19,692 nucleotides of DNA from Alphaproteobacteria bacterium UBA3002 (GTDB lineage Bacteria > Pseudomonadota > Alphaproteobacteria > Rickettsiales > UBA3002), in assembly GCA_002346425.1 (NCBI GenBank), contig DDZS01000071.1:1613-21304 (forward strand). Direction: 5' to 3'. Shown in pieces: positions 14,578 to 19,692 of this stretch. The notes beneath the pieces were generated by a model. It ran no database searches. It had not been told where the DNA came from and saw only the letters and a list, made by a program, of their open reading frames with translations. Each line of letters starts with the position of its first letter. Position 1 is the stretch's first letter. The position numbers and the translations under genes were made by a program.

Positions 14578-14604
14578 GATCCTCGGATCAAGTCCGAGGA
14601 TGAC
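14578..14604. repeat. Palindromic repeat, copy 2 (inverted)
   Basis: ATCCTCGGA at 14579-14587 pairs with TCCGAGGAT at 14593-14601 around TCAAG, followed by GAC as in copy 1. Read on the plus strand it matches the reverse complement of copy 1 (14524-14552) apart from the first bases and one loop-proximal base. The two copies fill most of the 96-bp gap between the convergent genes ending at 14517 and 14614 and may act as a two-way transcription stop. There is no T-run, so classical intrinsic termination is not assured. Confidence 0.88.
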
Positions 14605-14613
14605 GGGCTACGG

Positions 14614-16407
14614 TTACCGCGCAAACACCGTCACGCATTGCGTGCCATAACGCTTCAGGATGTCACACAGTTGGTCAGCACCGGTACGCATCGTATAAGG
14701 ACCAACGCGCATGCGATAGAGCGTGTCTGACGCGCTAGAGGTCTCCGGCGTGATCACCTGTGGGGTGATCGGATCGAGAATCGGCGTATGGCGTTGCTGC
14801 AGGAACTGCCAGTTTTCCCACGCGGCTTGTGGGCTATCAAACGTGCCGACCTGTAACCAATACATCGGTTGCGCCTGCGCGGGCACGGCATATTGCTGTT
14901 CCAGCATGGCGGCGCTGCCATCGTCACGGCGCGTGCTGGTGAGCGTCGAGCTGCCCAGATCGTTGCTCATCTGGCAATAAAGGTCTTCGTCTTCCACGCG
15001 GTTACATAATTCGCGGATATGGCTCGCATGCTCAAACGGACCGACTTTCAGCGAAACACGGTTGATCGTTTGACGACCGGTATAGGGCTTGGTCACGCGC
15101 ACGCGCAGCATTGGCAAATCCGTCATCGCCTGACGGGTTTCTTCCCAGAATTTCAGCGCTTCGGTTTCTGACCCGAAATAGCTCAGTTTCGCCCACATTT
15201 GCTTCGTGCCGGTCGACACGCTCGGCGAACCGAGTTTCATGATTTCTTCCGCCGTCGGGTAACGACGCGTTGGCGCAACAGGGACAGTTTGCGGGTAAAT
15301 CGCTGGCGGCGCTGTTTCAGTCAGCGGCACGCGAATCGCTTCGGATACGGCGACATCGGCCTGACTGGCGCCCATACGCGGCGCTTCCTGTTTAATCGAT
15401 GGCGGCGGCGGGGCCGCATTAAAGCTTTCCGCTGGTTGCGCGCGGAATGGCGCATTCTCAGGCACCGGAGAAGCAGTGGCCACAGTAACCGGAGCTGGTG
15501 TTGGCGCAAATTCAGACGGTTGGTCAAAGAAGGCTGGCGGTGGTGGCAGTTCCACACTAGACATCGAAGGCTGGCGCGGCGCATCCGAATGCAGTGCAAT
15601 CGGCGCAGACAGCGGCGCAGGTTCGGCCATGGCGGGCGGTGCTGTTGGCGTGACCGGTTGCGGTGCTGTGTCGAATACCGGCGGTAATTCTGGCACCGGC
15701 TGCGGCGCGGGATTAGGGTTCAATGACATTGGCAATGAAGAGGCATGCGACGTCGCAATCGGGGTCGGATTGATCAGATTTCGCGGAGCAGCCGAGGCCG
15801 TTTGCGTTTCTTTCAGGCCCGTTCCCGGTTCGATCACCGGAGGCGTTTGCACCACGCGGGCTTCCTGACCAATCGTCGGGGCAGGGGGTAACGGACGCCC
15901 GGTTTCCTGCGTTAGCTTTTCGCTTTCTGCATCCAAAGCAGCTTCCATCGCCGCCAGTTGGTCTTCGGCGCTGTCATTTTCGCCAGATTTTGGCATCACG
16001 GCTTCAACCGGGGGCAACATGCGCGCCGTATCTGCTTGTGGTGCGTTCGGCGCTGTCGGAATCGGCGAGGACACCATGGCGGTTTCGACAATAAAACACT
16101 CATCGCCTTCGCGCGCCAGCTTATCACATATCACTTCCGCATCGCGACGCTGTTCCAGCATGACCGCTTGCGTACGGTACACTGTCTGACTGCCACCCGG
16201 AGCTTGCACTTCCGCGACGCGTAAATTCAGATTATCCAGCAAATCCGGATATTTATCTTCCATCCGCTTCCAATGATTTTCTGCCTGACTTTGCTCTGCA
16301 AAGGAGCCGAGTTGCAATAAATAAGACGGTGCTGCCATCGCGGCACTACTTAAAGAAAGGCCGATAAGGCCCGCGAATATTACGTGTTTTTTCATAACTG
16401 GCATCAT
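14614..16407 (-). CDS. Secreted protein with three SPOR domains
   Basis: A protein of about 597 residues from ATG 16407, which has AAAGAG upstream; ATGs at 16404 and 16395 are alternatives. A signal peptide (KKHVIFAGLIGLSLSSAAMA before APS) leads to a first SPOR domain starting SYLLQLGSFAEQSQAENHW and ending CDKLAREGDECFIVE. A long Pro/Ala-rich linker of about 290 residues follows. Two more SPOR domains come last: MWAKLSYFGSETEALKFW to LCNRVEDEDLYCQM, and MYWLQVGTFDSPQAAWENW to LCDILKRYGTQCVTV. SPOR domains bind peptidoglycan lacking stem peptides, often at division sites. No enzymatic domain is visible, so it is probably a wall-binding structural or regulatory protein. The two terminal domains keep paired cysteines typical of SPOR folds. 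Confidence 0.88.
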   Translation of the reverse strand: MMPVMKKHVIFAGLIGLSLSSAAMAAPSYLLQLGSFAEQSQAENHWKRMEDKYPDLLDNLNLRVAEVQAPGGSQTVYRTQAVMLEQRRDAEVICDKLAREGDECFIVETAMVSSPIPTAPNAPQADTARMLPPVEAVMPKSGENDSAEDQLAAMEAALDAESEKLTQETGRPLPPAPTIGQEARVVQTPPVIEPGTGLKETQTASAAPRNLINPTPIATSHASSLPMSLNPNPAPQPVPELPPVFDTAPQPVTPTAPPAMAEPAPLSAPIALHSDAPRQPSMSSVELPPPPAFFDQPSEFAPTPAPVTVATASPVPENAPFRAQPAESFNAAPPPPSIKQEAPRMGASQADVAVSEAIRVPLTETAPPAIYPQTVPVAPTRRYPTAEEIMKLGSPSVSTGTKQMWAKLSYFGSETEALKFWEETRQAMTDLPMLRVRVTKPYTGRQTINRVSLKVGPFEHASHIRELCNRVEDEDLYCQMSNDLGSSTLTSTRRDDGSAAMLEQQYAVPAQAQPMYWLQVGTFDSPQAAWENWQFLQQRHTPILDPITPQVITPETSSASDTLYRMRVGPYTMRTGADQLCDILKRYGTQCVTVFAR

Positions 16408-16486
16408 ACTGCACTCTTTCGTTCTGCGGTACGGAGTTTTGCGACCATCCCGCGGCTCCAACGCTGGCTATAACTGAGGCGTGGTT

Positions 16487-16492
16487 ATTATA
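16487..16492 (-). promoter_or_regulatory. Possible -10 box for the SPOR-protein gene
   Basis: A perfect TATAAT on the minus strand lies about 80 bases upstream of the chosen ATG at 16407. No clear -35 hexamer is found at 16-18 bases. The 16408-16577 gap between this gene and the divergent lysK must hold both promoters; nothing else in it is recognisable. Confidence 0.3.
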
Positions 16493-16577
16493 CAACAGAT
16501 AATCATAACAAACGTTAAGGATTTGAGGCGCGTGCTGCCCGCTTGCGCCTTGATGCAGGCGCTGCTATAGCGCGGGT

Positions 16578-18128
16578 ATGAGCGACACCACACCCAAAGC
16601 ATGGCCGTTTCAAGAGGCCCAAGCGCTGTTAGAGCGCATTAAGCATACCACACCGGACAAAGGCTATGTGCTGTTTGAAACCGGCTATGGCCCGTCCGGC
16701 CTGCCGCATATCGGCACCTTTGGCGAAGTGGCGCGCACGACGATGGTCATGCGTGCTTTTCAGGAAATGTCGGATATTTCGGTAAAGCTATTCTGCGTGT
16801 CGGACGATATGGACGGCATGCGCAAGATTCCAGAGAATGTGCCGAACCCCGAAGCATTGAAAGCCTATATCAATATGCCGCTGACCAAAGTGCCTGACCC
16901 ATTTGGCACGCATGAAAGCTATGGTCACAATATGAATGCGCGGCTGCGCGCGTTTCTTGATACATTTGGGTTTACCTATGAATTCCATAGCGCCACCGAG
17001 CTCTACAAAAGCGGCATTTACGATCCGATGCTGAAACGCGCGGCGGAACGCTATAACGCGATTATGAAGCTGATGCTGCCAACGCTGGGAGAGGAACGCC
17101 AGAAAAGCTATAGCCCCTTCCTGCCGATTTCGCCGACAACCGGGGAAGTATTGTATGTGCCGATGAAAGCGGTGGATGCCGCTGCGGGCACCGTGACCTT
17201 CGACGATGTAAATGGCGAGGAAACAACCGTGCCGGTCACCGGTGGCCATGTCAAAATGCAATGGAAGCCGGATATGGGGCTTCGCTGGGCGGCACTGCAG
17301 GTCGATTACGAAATGTATGGTAAGGACCACCTCGTCAACGGCAAGCTCTATTCGGCGATTTGTCGCATCCTGGGCGAAGAACCGCCGCAGCAATTCTCGT
17401 ATGAATTATTTTTGGATGAAAAAGGCGAAAAGATTTCCAAGTCGAAAGGCAACGGCCTGACCATCGACGAATGGCTGACCTACGCCCCGCAAGAGAGCCT
17501 GTCGTTATATATGTTCCAGTCGCCGAAGAAAGCCAAGCGGCTTTACTTCGATGTTATTCCCAAACATGTCGATGAATATCTGACATGGCTGGAGAAATAT
17601 GCCGGGCAATCTGCCGAGGAGCGTTTGGAAAACCCCGTCTGGCATATCCATAGTGGCAAGGTGCCGGAGCCGGAAGTCTCAGGGCTTAGCTTCAGCCTGC
17701 TGCTGAATCTGGCGAGCGTCTGCAATCCGGAAGATAAGTCGATTCTCTGGGGCTTCATCTCGCGTTATGCGCCGCAAGCGACACCGGAGAATGCGCCACT
17801 GCTCGACCGGTTGGCGGAATATGCCGTGCGCTATTACAATGATTTTGTGAAGCCGCACAAACAATATCGCGCGCCAACGGATGCCGAAAAAGCGGCCTTG
17901 CGCGATCTGCAACAAGCGCTGCGCGATGCTCCGGCGGATGCCGATGCGTCCGCATTACAAACCGAGGTCTTCACTATCGGTAAAAACCACGGCTACGAAA
18001 ATTTACGCGACTGGTTCAAAGCCCTCTACGAAATCCTTCTCGGTCAGGAACAAGGCCCGCGCATGGGTAGCTTCATCGCATTATATGGGCGAGAAGAAAC
18101 CATCGCCTTGATCGATGCCAAAATCTAA
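16578..18128 (+). CDS. lysK: Class I lysyl-tRNA synthetase
   Basis: A 516-residue synthetase of the class I (archaeal-type) LysRS family, which charges tRNA-Lys with lysine using ATP. It has the HIGH-type motif in PSGLPHIGTFGE (H44-T47) and the KMSKS-type motif KISKSKGN at 285-292. FCVSDDMDGMRKIPENV and LRWAALQVDYEMYGKDHL are characteristic of this family. Most bacteria use the unrelated class II enzyme, whereas many alphaproteobacteria use this one. No clear Shine-Dalgarno precedes the ATG. Its TAA overlaps the ATG of the rhomboid gene by one base (TAATG), indicating an operon. Confidence 0.96.
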   Translation: MSDTTPKAWPFQEAQALLERIKHTTPDKGYVLFETGYGPSGLPHIGTFGEVARTTMVMRAFQEMSDISVKLFCVSDDMDGMRKIPENVPNPEALKAYINMPLTKVPDPFGTHESYGHNMNARLRAFLDTFGFTYEFHSATELYKSGIYDPMLKRAAERYNAIMKLMLPTLGEERQKSYSPFLPISPTTGEVLYVPMKAVDAAAGTVTFDDVNGEETTVPVTGGHVKMQWKPDMGLRWAALQVDYEMYGKDHLVNGKLYSAICRILGEEPPQQFSYELFLDEKGEKISKSKGNGLTIDEWLTYAPQESLSLYMFQSPKKAKRLYFDVIPKHVDEYLTWLEKYAGQSAEERLENPVWHIHSGKVPEPEVSGLSFSLLLNLASVCNPEDKSILWGFISRYAPQATPENAPLLDRLAEYAVRYYNDFVKPHKQYRAPTDAEKAALRDLQQALRDAPADADASALQTEVFTIGKNHGYENLRDWFKALYEILLGQEQGPRMGSFIALYGREETIALIDAKI

Positions 18129-18916
18129 TGTTCCTTCCCTTTCGCGACGATAATCCGCATACGATTACGCCGGTTATCAGCTACGGTTTGATCGCCACAT
18201 GCGTACTGGTGTTCCTCTATCAATATGGCTTGGGTGAGCAGATGCGCGGCTTTGTGCTGACCTATGGCTTCATCCCCGCCACCCTGTTTGAGGGCGCGCC
18301 AAGCCCAATTCCGGCAACCGCCACCCTGTTTACCAGCAAGTTTCTGCATGGCGACTTCATGCATCTGGCGGGCAATATGTTGTATCTCTGGATCTTCGCC
18401 GATAATCTTGAAGCGGTAATGGGCCGCGCGCGTTTCATCGCTTTTTACGTGGCTTGCGGGCTCATCGCGGCGCTGTCGCATGGCGCGCTGATTCCCGGTT
18501 CCACCGTGCCGATGATTGGCGCATCCGGCGCGATTTCCGGCGTGTTGGGCGGGTACCTGCTGATGTATCCGAAAGCCAATGTCCGCGTACTCATGTGGTT
18601 TTATATTTTCGTGAAAGTCATTAATGTACCCGCCTTTGTGGTGCTCGGCCTATGGTTTCTGATGCAACTGCTCAGCGCCGCCGGAACACCGGGGGAGGGC
18701 GCAGGGGTTGCCTTCTGGGCGCATGTTGGTGGTTTTGTTGCAGGCATGGTGCTAATCAAACTCTTCCTGCCGCGCGGCGAGCATCTGTTTCACGCGCGCC
18801 ATTCTGCGGCATGGGAAACGCGTACAGTCGAACGGCAGCACGATGAAACCCGTAAACGCAAAGGCCCATGGGGCTATCAAAAAGATCCGTGGGACAAGAA
18901 AGGACCGTGGGGATGA
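18128..18916 (+). CDS. Rhomboid-family intramembrane serine protease
   Basis: A 262-residue multi-pass membrane protein. The rhomboid signature is complete: H74/H79/N83 in FLHGDFMHLAGNMLYL, catalytic S133 in GASGAISGVLGGY, and catalytic H199 in FWAHVGGFVAGM. Six membrane helices are expected. The C-terminal tail after about 215 is cytoplasmic and charged and ends in repeated GPWG/DPW motifs, common in alphaproteobacterial rhomboids. It cleaves membrane helices of unknown substrates. It overlaps lysK by one base at its start and the HAD gene by four bases (ATGA) at its end. Confidence 0.94.
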   Translation: MFLPFRDDNPHTITPVISYGLIATCVLVFLYQYGLGEQMRGFVLTYGFIPATLFEGAPSPIPATATLFTSKFLHGDFMHLAGNMLYLWIFADNLEAVMGRARFIAFYVACGLIAALSHGALIPGSTVPMIGASGAISGVLGGYLLMYPKANVRVLMWFYIFVKVINVPAFVVLGLWFLMQLLSAAGTPGEGAGVAFWAHVGGFVAGMVLIKLFLPRGEHLFHARHSAAWETRTVERQHDETRKRKGPWGYQKDPWDKKGPWG

Positions 18917-19692
18917 AATCAATCCAGCACATCACCGATATTCTCGACCACTATGATGGCTTCATCATCGACTTGTGGGGCGTCATCCATGACGGCACTT
19001 CGGCCTATCCCGGCGCAAAGGCGGCGATGGCAGCACTGCATCAGGCGGGCAAGCAGGTGGTCTTCCTCTCCAACGCGCCGCGCCGGGCGGAGAAGGCGCG
19101 TAACACGCTCGATAATTTCCACATCCCGCGCGAACAGTATATTGACGTGATCAGTTCCGGCGAGGTGGCTTTTCAGCATTTATCGCGCGCTAACCCCTAT
19201 GGCCCGCGCTATTATTACCTCGGCCCGGACAAAGATTCCGGCGTATTCACCGGCGCCAAAACCGCGCTCGATTTTGATGAAAATGTACTGCAAGACGCGG
19301 CGGAGTTCACCCGCGTGATGGATGAACGCGAGGCGGATTTCATCCTCTGCGCCGGGTTCGAATATGACTATCAACCGCTCGACGAATTTGAGCCGGTCGC
19401 CCAGCGTCTCGCCGTATCTGGTAAGCCAATGGTCTGCATCAATCCCGACCTTGAAGTTGTTAAAATGGACGGCACACGTCTCTGGTGCGCAGGCTGGGTG
19501 GCACGGCGTTATGCTGAACTCGGCGGCACGGTGACCTATTACGGTAAACCGCATGCCGATGTCTACGCTACGGCCTTTAACATCCTCGGAGCCCTCGACC
19601 ACTCGCGCATATTGGCGATTGGCGACAATCTGCTGACCGATATTCTGGGGGCGAATGCGCAAGGCATCGACTCGTTACTCATCACCGGCGGC
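18913..19692 (+). CDS. Class IIA HAD hydrolase, TIGR01459-like, partial
   Basis: The frame runs off the right edge after 260 codons. It is a NagD-like class IIA HAD phosphatase. Motif I reads DLWGVIHDG with nucleophile D20 but Trp at the position of the usual general-acid Asp. Motif II is VVFLSNAPR, a YGKPHADVY segment follows the cap, and motif IV is GDNLLTDILGAN. The DLWG form is typical of the TIGR01459 subgroup found largely in alphaproteobacteria. The substrate is unknown, presumably a small phosphate ester. The ATG at 18913 overlaps the rhomboid stop (ATGA), so expression is coupled. Only the last few percent of the protein is likely missing. Confidence 0.92.
   Translation, partial: MKSIQHITDILDHYDGFIIDLWGVIHDGTSAYPGAKAAMAALHQAGKQVVFLSNAPRRAEKARNTLDNFHIPREQYIDVISSGEVAFQHLSRANPYGPRYYYLGPDKDSGVFTGAKTALDFDENVLQDAAEFTRVMDEREADFILCAGFEYDYQPLDEFEPVAQRLAVSGKPMVCINPDLEVVKMDGTRLWCAGWVARRYAELGGTVTYYGKPHADVYATAFNILGALDHSRILAIGDNLLTDILGANAQGIDSLLITGG

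Noticed and set aside
15199..15868. Long plus-strand open frames rich in Arg or Gly opposite the SPOR-protein linker
   Set aside because: They are complements of the Pro/Ala-rich repeat-like linker; low complexity explains the absence of stops.
16500..16577. Riboswitch or T-box-like leader upstream of lysK
   Set aside because: Only short 5-6 bp GC-rich hairpins are present, the region is under 80 bases, and no conserved leader motif is visible.
16788..17393. A 201-codon open frame on the minus strand inside lysK
   Set aside because: It lies fully antisense to a highly conserved synthetase, shows no domain, and its composition mirrors the codon use of lysK.
1..19692. CRISPR array, tRNA genes or insertion sequence
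   Set aside because: No regularly spaced direct repeats, cloverleaf-like sequence, or transposase motifs with terminal repeats were found on either strand.

Overview
The window looks like chromosomal DNA from an alphaproteobacterium. This is inferred from a class I (archaeal-type) lysyl-tRNA synthetase, a PhrB-like photolyase, a DLWG-type class IIA HAD hydrolase, a triple-SPOR secreted protein, and hairpin repeats of the ATCCTCGGATCAAGTCCGAGGAT kind that are common in this class. I cannot place it below class. Gene density is high. No intergenic stretch exceeds about 190 bp, and I saw no tRNA, rRNA, insertion sequence, prophage or CRISPR array.

Left block, 1-6599, all on the minus strand. 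Transcription runs from a secreted OB-fold (BOF-like) protein, past a hairpin terminator, into an OmpR-type response regulator and its overlapping histidine kinase. It then reaches a chalcone-isomerase-fold protein, a short-chain dehydrogenase (SDR), a renalase-like FAD oxidoreductase, a second SDR and a PhrB-type photolyase that runs off the left edge. The last five genes form a photo-oxidative stress and repair set. The last three are stop/start coupled, and a terminator-like hairpin sits just ahead of them.

Middle block, 6813-8309, plus strand. This is a compact cell-envelope and general-stress operon: CsbD, an ElaB/YqjD (DUF883) protein, a YqjE/holin-like membrane protein, a DUF1328 (YtjA) membrane peptide and a glycine-zipper lipoprotein. 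It ends in a strong bidirectional terminator.

Sensory block, 12255-8376, minus strand. Frataxin (cyaY) is followed by a stand-alone membrane protein that matches the copper/ethylene-binding domain of plant ETR1. That gene overlaps a CHASE-like histidine kinase by 4 bp. Next come a single-domain Rcp1-like response regulator and a receiver protein fused to a histidine-kinase-like region that has lost its ATP-binding motifs. None of these proteins has a DNA-binding or enzymatic output domain. This split ethylene-receptor-like phosphorelay is the most unusual system in the window.

Right block. A PBP1A-type cell-wall synthase diverges from cyaY, with only 39 bp between their chosen starts. It converges on a triple-SPOR protein gene, with two inverted hairpin repeats between the two stop codons. 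On the plus strand, lysK, a rhomboid protease and a TIGR01459-like HAD hydrolase (cut by the right edge) form an overlapping operon.
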